A DNA stretch of 64,000 nucleotides from Papaver somniferum. Lineage: Eukaryota; Streptophyta; Magnoliopsida; Ranunculales; Papaveraceae. The notes below the pieces were generated by a model. The model was not told the DNA's origin and did no database searches. It saw only the letters and a program-made list of their open reading frames with translations. The stretch covers positions 4,588,001 through 4,652,000 of the forward strand of contig NW_020621936.1 of the NCBI RefSeq assembly GCF_003573695.1. Reading direction: 5' to 3'. Shown one piece after another: positions 46,236 through 57,404 of this stretch (position 1 is its first letter; each line of letters starts with the position of its first letter). Position numbers and translations under genes: made by a program.

Positions 46236-47876
46236 AATACCCCCAAACCTGAATTTTACTTGTCCTCAAGTAAAACAAAACTAAGGAAATCCTAACTATA
46301 CCACTGTCGCTGGTCTCTCGAATGCATTTAGCGTATGCACTAAGCCTTTTAAACCACTAAGTGTCCCTAGTGGACGAGTTGAAGTCTCGTGAAGGTTTAC
46401 CAGAGGTGTGCCTACAAAACCTAAGGACAAAATATAAGCTCATATTCCATCAAACGTGACATGTGCAAAACAGTTAAGCTCACAGCAAAATGGAGATGTC
46501 AATCTAGCTATCGAAGGCACAATCCTAGCACTGATAACAAATAAAAGACATGTGATAAGAGTGTAAAGTGTATCTACACATGTGTAAAGAAAGATCTGAA
46601 GTTATGACTACTAATCACCAAGAGATAGTTTCTCAGGCTAAGAACTGAGGTCGAAATCTAGCTAGCTGTCCGGACTTTACGAGAATTGTGAATGAGTTGG
46701 AGGTATTTCACAATTACTCGCGTTGTACATCAATGGCATACACCCTCCTTGCTTATTACAATGAAACAACAAAAATAACTCTTTACATGACTCTTATTTA
46801 CATTGACTATTCTTTTTTATTTTTTGAACAAGAGATGATGGAATTGATAAATACTTGATTTTTTTTTTTGGTATTTTTCTGATATTTTTTCTGAATAAAT
46901 ACATCGTTTTTTTTTTTTTTTTTTTTTTTTAAGAGTAAACACTTTTGATACAAATACAAAAGGAAACAAAAATTACATGACACTTTGCAAGAGGTAGCCC
47001 TTTTTGATGCACCCAGTTAAATTCGATGGTTGTCTTTCTTAATGTAACCTCCACCTTCTATCCCAACCAACCAAAGAACAAGCTAGTCAAGTTTCGTTCA
47101 GTATTCTAAAGTGATTGGCAATCGTAACTTCCTATCAAACACCTTGCAGATCGAGGCCATACATGTATTGGTAGATCGTGCGCGTGCAAATTTCTTATCA
47201 CTATGTGAATTGTGCTAGAATCAGGGTGCCTAAATATCTAGACTAAGACTCCTAATAAAAATACATATTTGCACAAGAGTCAACATTTCAAGGTAAATGA
47301 GCTCCATTTTTATGATTTTTTTCAATTTTTTAATTTTTTTTTGAATTTTGATTTTTCAATTTTTTTTGGAATTTTTCAATTTTTTTTCAAAAAGAAGGAG
47401 TTCGTTTTTAATTATGGCAAATTATCATGGTATCTACTCTATACCCCAAACCTAAAACTAACATTGTCCTCAATGTTTCAAATATGGAAAGAATTAAAAT
47501 GCAACATATGGAAAGGGACATGCTGAGTAGAGTAAAAGGAGAGAGAATACCCGATTTCGGCGAAAGCAGAATTAAAACTCCGTTATTCAAGGCAAAAATC
47601 CAACATATTTCAGCCGAGATCATATTGGATTAGCAAAATATATACAAAAGGAACAAAAGGGTTTTTAAGAAATTTTATCTACTGGATTATATACAAAAAA
47701 TCACCATACACCAAAAGTCTAAAGAGTTGAGGATCAACCCAAAAGAAAAAGTGTAGAGACATGGAAAGTTTCAAAACACTAAAATTGGACTTAAATGGGA
47801 GAAAAATAAAACTTTTTTTTTTTTTTAGAAAAAGAAAATAAAATTTGGTTTTTGAATGGGAGCAAGGGAAATTTTT

Positions 47877-47907
<31 letters not shown>

Positions 47908-48540
47908 GAATGGGAGCAAGCCCACTGTTTGTCCTCTAATGGAATGAAGGCTGCGGCCTACGAAAATCCAAGTTTTAATTTTGAAAGTTTAATTTGGCCC
48001 AGTTGGTTAAGGCCCGACGTTTGTTTTAAAACTTTGGTTTCGAGGTCCACTCTTGAGTGGAAGCAAGTCCACAATCAGTTATAAGCTCAGCTGGGTTTAA
48101 ACCCAGAGTCCAAAATACAAGTCCAATGAAAGAATTTAAACAAGCCCACACAAAATAAATACAAGCCCACAAATTAAACAAACAAGCCCAAAAATAAATT
48201 ATTACAAACCCAAAATAAAAAGATAAAAAGCCCAAAAAAATTGGGTTAATTATTACAAGCCCACAATTAAAGAAATTTGGAAGCCCACAGGTTGGGTTCT
48301 CTCAATGGAATGGGTTTAGGCTTACCTTTTTAGCACAACCCAGCTGCTCTGATATTGTTGCAAAAACCCAGTTGGGTTTTGGTTCTTTTCCTTGGTGGCG
48401 TCCCAGCAGAGGAAAAACAGGTTCAGAACAACAGGTCCAATAGCAAATGAAATGAAGCAGATGCAGATGCAAATGCTATGAAATGAAATGCAAAATAGCT
48501 AAGAAAAACACAGATAAAACACAGCACCAATCCCCGGCAG
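46236..48540 (-). mobile_element. Array unit 1 internal region, non-coding
   Basis: On the element strand it ends in a polypurine tract GGTTTGGGGGTATT next to LTR copy B. The region has long T runs (46890-46935, 47880-47910) and no ORF with a retrotransposon domain, so it is a non-autonomous derivative. It is near-identical to 50647-52975 and 55074-57377. Near the right end there is a primer-binding-site-like CCCCGGCAGCGGCACC (48533), one base different from the canonical form. Confidence 0.75.
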
Positions 48541-48580
48541 CGGCACCAAGATTATAAAATTAGGGTTTATAGAAATTTGG

Positions 48581-48655
48581 GTCGTTGTAGTATAGTGGTA
48601 AGTATTCCCGCCTGTCACGCGGGTGACCCGGGTTCGATCCCCGGCAGCGGCGCCA
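48581..48655 (+). tRNA. Complete tRNA-Asp(GTC) sequence with encoded CCA, embedded at a retrotransposon primer binding site
   Basis: The 72 bases plus CCA fold as a standard cloverleaf. The acceptor stem is GTCGTTG with CAGCGGC, discriminator G, and the anticodon loop is CTGTCAC (anticodon GTC). The T arm contains the B box GGTTCGATCC, and an A-box-like TAGTATAGTGGT is present. The last 18 bases are exactly the reverse complement of the element's primer binding site, and LTR copy C begins nine bases on. Nuclear tRNA genes do not encode CCA, so this is best explained as reverse-transcribed primer tRNA fixed in the element, not an ordinary tRNA gene. It could still be transcribed by Pol III, but no T-run terminator lies close downstream. 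Confidence 0.85.
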
Positions 48656-48664
48656 AAAACTTGG

Positions 48665-50646
48665 TAGGCTTTGAAAAGGGTATATAAATGAGCGCAATAA
48701 AAACGGGGGCCTACAGTAATACCGCAAGTGCACGGTTGTCAGTTGTAGCTCGTGCAAGTACGGGTCGATCCACAGAGATCGGGTGTGTTTTGGAGTTTTC
48801 TAGCTATTTGGGTTCCTAAATTGTTGTTGGGCTTTGAAGCCTTTTGGCTTCAATTGGGCTTAATGGGTTTGTTTCAATAAAAGGAACTGAGCTTGGGCTC
48901 AGTTGGTCTTTGAAGTGCAAATGGGCTTTGGCCTTAAACTTAGGCTTTTGATTAAGCCTGAATTGGATTGGGCCTTAATGAATTTGGGTTTTGGTCTTAA
49001 ACAACTGGGCTTTGGTTAAGCCCACAGTTGACTGAATTGGGCTTCAGGTTGAGTTGAGCTTTGGGCTTGAGTGCACAGCAATGAACTGAATTGGGCTCAG
49101 CTGGCTTTGATCTTTGCTTGGCTGCAGGAACTGTAAGACTGCACAGCAGCTGCACAAGTGAGCAGCAACAGTTTGGAAGGCAGGGGAAGAAGTGGCAGCA
49201 GCACAAGTGACAGAGAAGGCAATGCACAGCAGGAGAAAAGCAATGCAGCAGCAACAGGGTTGCAGCAGCAGACAACAGCAACAGCAGCAGCAGAAGGGCA
49301 GCAGCAGCAGCTGCAGGGGAAGGAAAGCAACAGGAGAAGAAGTGGCAGCAGCACAAGTGCTGCACAGCAGCTGCACAAGCAGTGCAAGAGATGCAACCAC
49401 AGGGCAAAAGCAAGGCAACAGAGAAGCAACAGACAAGGCAGTGAAGCAATAACTAAACAGATTAAAGACTAAACAGCAATAAAGCAGAAGGCTAACAAAA
49501 TAAACAAAAGGAAACAAAAACAGGGCAACACATGGCAAAAGCAAAGAACAAAACAAGATTGAACCAAGGCCTGAGGCCAAGGGCAGGGATGTGGAAAAAC
49601 TGACAGAGCAAGGCTAAGGCAAGGCTAAGGCAAACAAATAGAATGGGAAGAAAACTAGCTTGCTATGAGCACTAGTTTCTCCCAATGCTCAATCACAGTA
49701 CAACCTAAGCATACAACAAGAATGGCAAGATAATCAGCTTGCTAAGAGCACTGATTTCGTCCATTGCACAATCACACCAATGCTTCACAGATACCTAGCC
49801 TAGCATTCCATCAAACTAACAGCAAGTTTAAACATAACAGGAACATTTAACAAGATATTCTAGAGTCTAACAGAACCTTAACAACATTGAACTAACAGGA
49901 TACTAACACAACTAACATGAACATAACTGAAATTAACAATGAACATTTAACAGAAACACTAACAGGATATTGCACAGACATTAACAAAATTTGAACTTAA
50001 CTGAAATTGAACTGAAACATGAAAATTAACAGAACTTGAAAGTTCTGGATGCAGGCTAGTCCAAACATAGTTATTACAACACACACATAACTTGTAGAGA
50101 CCGTGATGTGAAGTGAAGCTTGTAGAGACCGTCAGATTTTTTGATACAACGAAGTTAACGGCTCTAGATGGGGTTAGGTGTTGTAGTGTAAGGCGGAGAT
50201 ATCAAACGTTGATGAACAGCAAGGGAGCGACCGTTGGATTCAACTACCATCTAATCTGAAGGCTTGGAATTTCAGCGCTGTGGTGCTCGGCAGAGACTTC
50301 AGATTTTGATGCTCTATGAAGGAGCGACCGTCGGATGCTTCTGAGAAATGATCTGATGGCTGAGAACGGAGGCGCTTTTGTGTGTAGAAAATGAGGTTGT
50401 GCGCACCATTCTTCGCGGCTTCCTTGCGTAATTTCTCCCGGCTTTTCACTACTTTTCTGCTCTTTTCGCTCCGCGACTCATCCGAACTTTATTTATTACC
50501 TAAAATGCAGAATTAATTAATAAAATATTTATTCTTGAAAACAATGAAAATAGAAGAATATGGGATAAAATGTAGAATTAATGCATAAAAGATGAGTTAA
50601 AATGCCACAAAAAGGGATAAATATATACAATATTTGGCACTCATCA
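48665..50646 (-). mobile_element. LTR copy C of the tandem array
   Basis: This 1982-bp LTR runs from TAGGCTTTGAAAAGG to CACTCATCA and is flanked by a primer binding site on the left and a polypurine tract on the right. The right 550 bp (from about 50100) is shared with copies D, E and B. The left 1.4 kb is shared only with D and carries TTGGGCTT motifs and CAG-rich sequence (49140-49460). It is thus a different LTR subtype from A and E. Glutamine/serine- or leucine/cysteine-rich ORFs over the CAG tract are repeat artefacts. Confidence 0.8.
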
Positions 50647-51321
50647 AATACCCCCAAACCTGAATTTTACTTGTCCTCAAGTAAAACAAAACTAAGGAAA
50701 TCCTAACTATCCACTGTCGCTGGTCTCTCGAATGCATTTAGCGTATGCACTAAGCCTTTTAAACCACTAAGTGTCCCTAGTGGACGAGTTGAAGTCTCGT
50801 GAAGGTTTACCAGAGGTGTGCCTACAAAACCTAAGGACAAAATATAAGCTCATATTCCATCAAACGTGACATGTGCAAAACAGTTAAGCTCACAGCAAAA
50901 TGGAGATGTCAATCTAGCTATCGAAGGCACAATCCTAGCACTGATAACAAATAAAAGACATGTGATAAGAGTGTAAAGTGTATCTACACATGTGTAAAGA
51001 AAGATCTGAAGTTATGACTACTAATCACCAAGAGATAGTTTCTCAGGCTAAGAACTGAGGTCGAAATCTAGCTAGCTGTCCGGACTTTACGAGAATTGTG
51101 AATGAGTTGGAGGTATTTCACAATTACTCGCGTTGTACATCAATGGCATACACCCTCCTTGCTTATTACAATGAAACAACAAAAATAACTCTTTACATGA
51201 CTCTTATTTACATTGACTATTCTCTTTTTTTTTTTTGAACAAGAGATGATGGAATTGATAAATACTTGATTTTTTTTTTTTTTTTGGTATTTTCTGATAT
51301 TTTTTTCTGAATAAATACATC

Positions 51322-51374
<53 letters not shown>

Positions 51375-52975
51375 GTAAACACTTTTGATACAAATACAAA
51401 AGGAAACAAAATTACATGACACTTGCAAGAGGTAGCCCTTTTTGATGCACCCAGTTAAATTCGATGGTTGTCTTTCTTAATGTAACCTCCACCTTCTATC
51501 CCAACCAACCAAAGACAAGCTAGTCAAGTTTCGTTCAGTATCTAAAGTGATTGGCAATCGTAACTTCCTATCAAACCCTTGAAGATCGAGGCCATACATG
51601 TATTGGTAGATCGTGCGCTGCAAATTTCTTATCACTATGTGAATTGTGCTAGAATCAGGGTGCCTAAATATCTAGACTAAGACTCCTAATAAATATATTT
51701 GCACAAGAGTCAACATTTCAAGGTAAATGAGCTCCATTTTTATGATTTTTTTCAATTTTTTAATTTTTTGAATTTTGATTTTTCAATTTTTTTTGGAATT
51801 TTTCAATTTTTTTCAAAAAGAAGAAGGAGTTCGTTTTTAATTATGGCAAATTATCATGGTATCTACTCTATACCCCAACCTAAACTAAACATTGTCCTCA
51901 ATGTTTCAAATATGGAAAGAATTAAAATGCAACATATGGAAAGGGACATGCTGAGTAGAGTAAAAGGAGAGAGAATACCCGATTTCGGCGAAAGCAGAAT
52001 TAAAACTCCGTTATTCAAGGCAAAAATCCAACATATTTCAGCCGAGATCATATTGGATTAGCAAAATATATACAAAGGAACAAAAGGGTTTTTAAGAAAT
52101 TTTATCTACTGGATTATATACAAAAAAATCACCATACACCAAAAGTCTAAAGAGTTGAGGATCAACCCAAAAGAAAAAGTGTAGAGACATGGAAAGTTTC
52201 AAAACACTAAAATTGGACTTAAATGGAGAAAAAATAAAACTTTTTTTTTTTTTTAGAAAAAGAAAATAAAATTTGGTTTTGAATGGGAGCAAGGGAAATT
52301 TTGGTTTTTTTTTGTTTTTTTTTTTTTTTTTTTTTTTGAATGGAGCAAGCCCACTGTTTGTCCTCTAATGGAATGAAGGCTGCGGCCTACGAAAATCCAA
52401 GTTTTAATTTTTTTTGAAAGTTTAAAATTCGGTTTGGCCCCGTTGGTTAAGGCCCGACGCTTGTTTTAAACTTTGGTTTCGAGGTCCACTGTTGAGTGGA
52501 ATACAAGCCACAATCAGTTATAGCTCAGCTGGGTTTAAACCCAGAGTCCAAATACAAGTCCAATGAAAGAATTTAAACAAGCCCACACAAAATAAATACA
52601 AGCCCACAAATTAAACAAACAAGCCCAAAAATTAATTATTACAAACCCAAAATAAAAAGATAAAAAGCCCAAAAAAATTGGGTTAATTATTACAAGCCCA
52701 CAATTAAAGAAATTTGGAAGCCCACAGGTTGGGTTCTCAATGGAATGGGTTTAGGCTTACCTTTTTAGCACAACCCAGCTGCTCTGATATTGTTGCAAAA
52801 ACCCAGTTGGGTTTTGGTTCTTTTCCTTGGTGGCGTCCCAGCAGAGGAAAAACAGGTTCAGAACAACAGGTCCAATAGCAAATGAAATGAAGCAGATGCA
52901 GATGCAAATGCTATGAAATGAAATGCAAATAGCTAAGAAAACACAGATAAAACCAGCACCAATCCCCGGCAGCGG
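50647..52975 (-). mobile_element. Array unit 2 internal region, non-coding
   Basis: Near-identical to unit 1, beginning with the same polypurine tract after LTR C. It differs mostly in lengths of T runs (a run of about 47 at 51323-51370) and single-base deletions. No coding domain. Confidence 0.75.
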
Positions 52976-53012
52976 CGCCAAGATTATAAAATTAGGGTTT
53001 ATAGAAATTTGG

Positions 53013-53084
53013 GTCGTTGTATAGTGGGTAAGTATTCCCGCCTGTCACGCGGGTGACCCGGTTCGATCCCCGGCAGCGGCGCCA
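53013..53084 (+). tRNA. Second tRNA-Asp copy at the primer binding site, degenerate
   Basis: Same position and flanks as 48581-48655. It has a three-base loss and one-base gain in the D arm (GTATAGTGGGTA) and one G fewer in the T arm, giving 72 bases with CCA. The anticodon arm and the 18-base primer-complement end are intact. These changes would impair folding, so it is a pseudo-tRNA. Confidence 0.75.
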
Positions 53085-53093
53085 AAAACTTGG

Positions 53094-55073
53094 TAGGCTT
53101 TGAAAAGGGTATATAAATGAGCGCAATAAAAACGGGGGCCTACAGTAATACCGCAAGTGCACGGTTGTCAGTTGTAGCTCGTGCAAGTACGGGTCGATCC
53201 ACAGAGATCGGGTGTGTTTTGGAGTTTTCTAGCTATTTGGGTTCCTAAATTTGTTGGGCTTTGAAGCCTTTTGGCTTCAATTGGGCTTAATGGGTTTGTT
53301 TCAATAAAAGGAACTGAGCTTGGGCTCAGTTGGTCTTTGAAGTGCAAATGGGCTTTGGCCTTAAACTTAGGCTTTTGATTAAGCCTGAATTGGATTGGGC
53401 CTTAATGAATTTGGGTTTTGGTCTTAAACAACTGGGCTTTGGTTAAGCCCACAGTTGACTGAATTGGGCTTCAGGTTGAGTTGAGCTTTGGGCTTGAGTG
53501 CACAGCAATGAACTGAATTGGGCTCAGCTGGCTTTGATCTTTGCTTGGCTGCAGGAACTGTAAGACTGCACAGCAGCTGCACAAGTGAGCAGCAACAGTT
53601 TGGAAGGCAGGGGAAGAAGTGGCAGCAGCACAAGTGACAGAGAAGGCAATGCACAGCAGGAGAAAAGCAATGCAGCAGCAACAGGGTTGCAGCAGCAGAC
53701 AACAGCAACAGCAGCAGCAGAAGGGCAGCAGCAGCAGCTGCAGGGGAAGGAAAGCAACAGGAGAAGAAGTGGCAGCAGCACAAGTGCTGCACAGCAGCTG
53801 CACAAGCAGTGCAAGAGATGCAACCACAGGGCAAAAGCAAGGCAACAGAGAAGCAACAGACAAGGCAGTGAAGCAAAAACTAAACAGATTAAAGACTAAA
53901 CAGCAATAAAGCAGAAGGCTAACAAAATAACAAAAGGAAACAAAAACAGGGCAACACATGGCAAAAGCAAAGAACAAAACAAGATTGAACCAAGGCCTGA
54001 GGCCAAGGGCAGGGATGTGGAAAAACTGACAGAGCAAGGCTAAGGCAAGGCTAAGGCAAACAAATAGAATGGGAAGAAAACTAGCTTGCTATGAGCACTA
54101 GTTCTCCCAATGCTCAATCACAGTACAACCTAAGCATACAACAAGAATGGCAAGATAATCAGCTTGCTAAGAGCACTGATTTCGTCCATTGCACAATCAC
54201 ACCACTGCTTCACAGATACCTAGCCTAGCATTCCATCAAACTAACAGCAAGTTTAAACATAACAGGAACATTTAACAAGATATTCTAGAGTCTAACAGAA
54301 CCTTAACAACATTGAACTAACAGGATACTAACACAACTAACATGAACATAACTGAAATTAACAATGAACATTTAACAGAAACACTAACAGGATATTGCAC
54401 AGACATTAACAAAATTTGAACTTAACTGAAATTGAACTGAAACATGAAAATTAACAGAACTTGAAAGTTCTGGATGCAGGCAAGTCCAAACATAGTTATT
54501 ACAACACACACATAACTTGTAGAGACCGTGATGTGAAGTGAAGCTTGTAGAGACCGTCAGATTTTTTGATACAACGAAGTTAACGGCTCTAGATGGGGTT
54601 AGGTGTTGTAGTGTAAGGCGGAGATATCAAACGTTGATGAACAGCAAGGGAGCGACCGTTGGATTCAACTACCATCTAATCTGAAGGCTTGGAATTTCAG
54701 CGCTGTGGTGCTTGGCAGAGACTTCAGATTTTGATGCTCTATGAAGGAGCGACCATCGGATGCTTCTGGGAACTGATCTGACGGCTGAGAACGGAGGCGC
54801 TTTTGTGTGTAGAAAATGAGGTTGTGCGAACCATTCTTCGCGGCTTCCTTGCGTAATTTCTCCCGGCTTTTCACTACTTTTCTGCTCTTTTCGCTCCGCG
54901 ACTCATCCGAACTTTATTTATTACCTAAAAATGCAGAATTAATTAATAAAAATATTTATTCTTGAAAACAATGAAAATACAGAATATGGGATAAAATGTA
55001 GAATTAATGCATAAAAGATGAGTTAAAATGCCAACAAAAAGGGATAAATATATACAATATTTGGCACTCATCA
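53094..55073 (-). mobile_element. LTR copy D of the tandem array
   Basis: 1980 bp, nearly identical to copy C, including the CAG-rich part (53570-53880). Flanked by primer binding site and polypurine tract like copy C. Confidence 0.8.
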
Positions 55074-57377
55074 AATACCCCCAAACCTGAATTTTACTTG
55101 TCCTCAAGTAAAACAAAACTAAGGAAATCCTAACTATACCACTGTCGCTGGTCTCCTCGAATGCATTTAGCGTATGCACTAAGCCTTTTAAACCACTAAG
55201 TGTCCCTAGTGGACGAGTTGAAGTCTCGTGAAGGTTTACCAGAGGTGTGCCTACAAAACCTAAGGACAAAATATAAGCTCATATTCCATCAACGTGACAT
55301 GTGCAAAACAGTTAAGCTCACAGCAAAATGGAGATGTCAATCTAGCTATCGAAGGCACAATCCTAGCACTGATAACAAATAAAAGACATGTGATAAGAGT
55401 GTAAAGTGTATCTACACATGTGTAAAGAAAGATCTGAAGTTATGACTACTAATCACCAAGAGATAGTTTCTCAGGCTAAGAACTGAGGTCGAAATCTAGC
55501 TAGCTGTCCGGACTTTACGAGAATTGTGAATGAGTTGGAGGTATTTCACAATTACTCGCGTTGTACATCAATGGCATACACCCCTCCTTGCTTATTACAA
55601 TGAAACAACAAAATAACTCTTTACATTACTCTTATTTACATTGACTATTCTCTTTTTATTTTTTGAACAAGAGATGATGGAATTGATAAATACTTGATTT
55701 TTTTTTTGGTATTTTTCTGATATTTTTTTCTGAATAAATACATCGTTTTTTTTTTTTTTTTTTTTTAAGAGTAAACACTTTTGATACAAATACAAAAGGA
55801 AACAAAAATTACATGACACTTTGCAAGAGGTAGCCCTTTTTGATGCACCCAGTTAAATTCGATGGTTGTCTTTCTTAATGTAACCTCCACCTTCTATCCC
55901 AACCAACCAAAGAACAAGCTAGTCAAGTTTCGTTCAGTATTCTAAAGTGATTGGCAATCGTAACTTCCTATCAAACACCTTGCAGATCGAGGCCATACAT
56001 GTATTGGTAGATCGTGCGCGTGCAAATTTCTTATCACTATGTGAATTGTGCTAGAATCAGGGTGCCTAAATATCTAGACTAAGACTCCTAATAAAAATAC
56101 ATATTTGCACAAGAGTCAACATTTCAAGGTAAATGAGCTCCATTTTTATGATTTTTTTCAATTTTTTAATTTTTTTTTGAATTTTGATTTTCAATTTTTT
56201 TTGGAATTTTTCAATTTTTTTCAAAAAGAAGAAGGAGTTCGTTTTTAATTATGGCAAATTATCATGGTATCTACTCTATACCCCCAAACCTAAACTAAAC
56301 ATTGTCCTCAATGTTTCAAAATATGGAAAGAATTAAAATGCAACATATGGAAAGGGACATGCTGAGTAGAGTAAAAGGAGAGAGAATACCCGATTTCGGC
56401 GAAAGCAGAATTAAAACTCCGTTATTCAAGGCAAAAATCCAACATATTTCAGCCGAGATCATATTGGATTAGCAAAATATATACAAAAGGAACAAAAGGG
56501 TTTTTTAAGAAATTTTATCTACTGGATTATATATACAAAAAAATCACCATACACCAAAAGTCTAAAGAGTTGAGGATCAACCCAAAAGAAAAAGTGTAGA
56601 GGCATGGAAAGTTTCAAAACACTAAAATTGGACTTAAATGGGAGAAAAATAAAACTTTTTTTTTTTTTTTAGAAAAAGAAAATAAAATTTGGTTTTTGAA
56701 TGGGAGCAAAGGAAATTTTTGGTTTTTTTTTTTTTTTTTTTTTTTTTTGAATGGGCAAGCCCACTGTTTGTCCTCTAATGGAATGAAGGCTGCGGCCTAC
56801 GAAAATCCAAGTTTTAATTTTTTTTGAAAGTTTAAAATTCGGTTTGGCCCCGTTGGTTAAGGCCCGACGCTTGTTTTAAAACTTTGGTTTCGAGGTCCAC
56901 TGTTGAGTGGAATACAAGCCCACAATCAGTTATAAGCTCAGCTGGGTTTAAACCCAGAGTCCAAAACAAGTCCAATGAAAGAATTTAAACAAGCCCACAC
57001 AAAATAAATACAAGCCCACAAATTAAACACACAAGCCCAAAAATAAATTATTACAACCCAAAATAAAAGATAAAAAGCCCAAAAAAATTGGGTTAATTAT
57101 TACAAGCCCACAATTAAAGAAATTTGGAAGCCCACAGGTTGGGTTCTCTCAATGGAATGGGTTTAGGCTTACCTTTTTAGCACAGCCCAGCTGCTCTGAT
57201 ATTGTTGCAAAAACCCAGTTGGGTTTTGGTTCTTTTCCTTGGTGGCGTCCCAGCAGAGGAAAAACAGGTTCAGAACAGCAGGTCCAATAGCAAATGAAAT
57301 GAAGCAGATGCAGATGCAAATGCTATGAAATGAAATGCAAAATAGCTAAGAAAAACACAGATAAAACACAGCACCAA
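55074..57377 (-). mobile_element. Array unit 3 internal region, non-coding
   Basis: The third copy of the internal region, starting with the CCCCCAAACC (reverse polypurine) motif. It ends in a plain primer binding site without the tRNA extension. Long T runs at 55747-55767 and 56725-56748. No coding domain. Confidence 0.75.
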
Positions 57378-57395
57378 TCCCCGGCAGCGGCGCCA
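57378..57395 (-). other. Primer binding site, tRNA-Asp type
   Basis: The element strand reads TGGCGCCGCTGCCGGGGA, the complement of the 3' 18 bases of the tRNA-Asp at 48581, separated from the LTR end by nine bases. A tRNA-Asp primer is typical of the Athila lineage. Confidence 0.85.
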
Positions 57396-57404
57396 AAAAC
57401 TTGG

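Noticed and set aside
47269..47526. Phenylalanine-rich ORFs in the array internal regions
   Set aside because: They arise from T-runs and vary in length between the units; not coding.
48581..48655. A normal functional nuclear tRNA-Asp gene
   Set aside because: CCA is encoded, the 3' 18 bases are exactly the primer site of the adjoining LTR, and a second copy has the same retrotransposon flanks. No close T-run terminator is present. Pol III activity is not excluded.
49044..49580. Leucine/cysteine- and glutamine/serine-rich ORFs on both strands (also 53471-54037 and 60519-60966)
   Set aside because: They are frames through CAG/CTG-rich repeats inside LTRs and a leader. They are open on both strands at once and have no domain.
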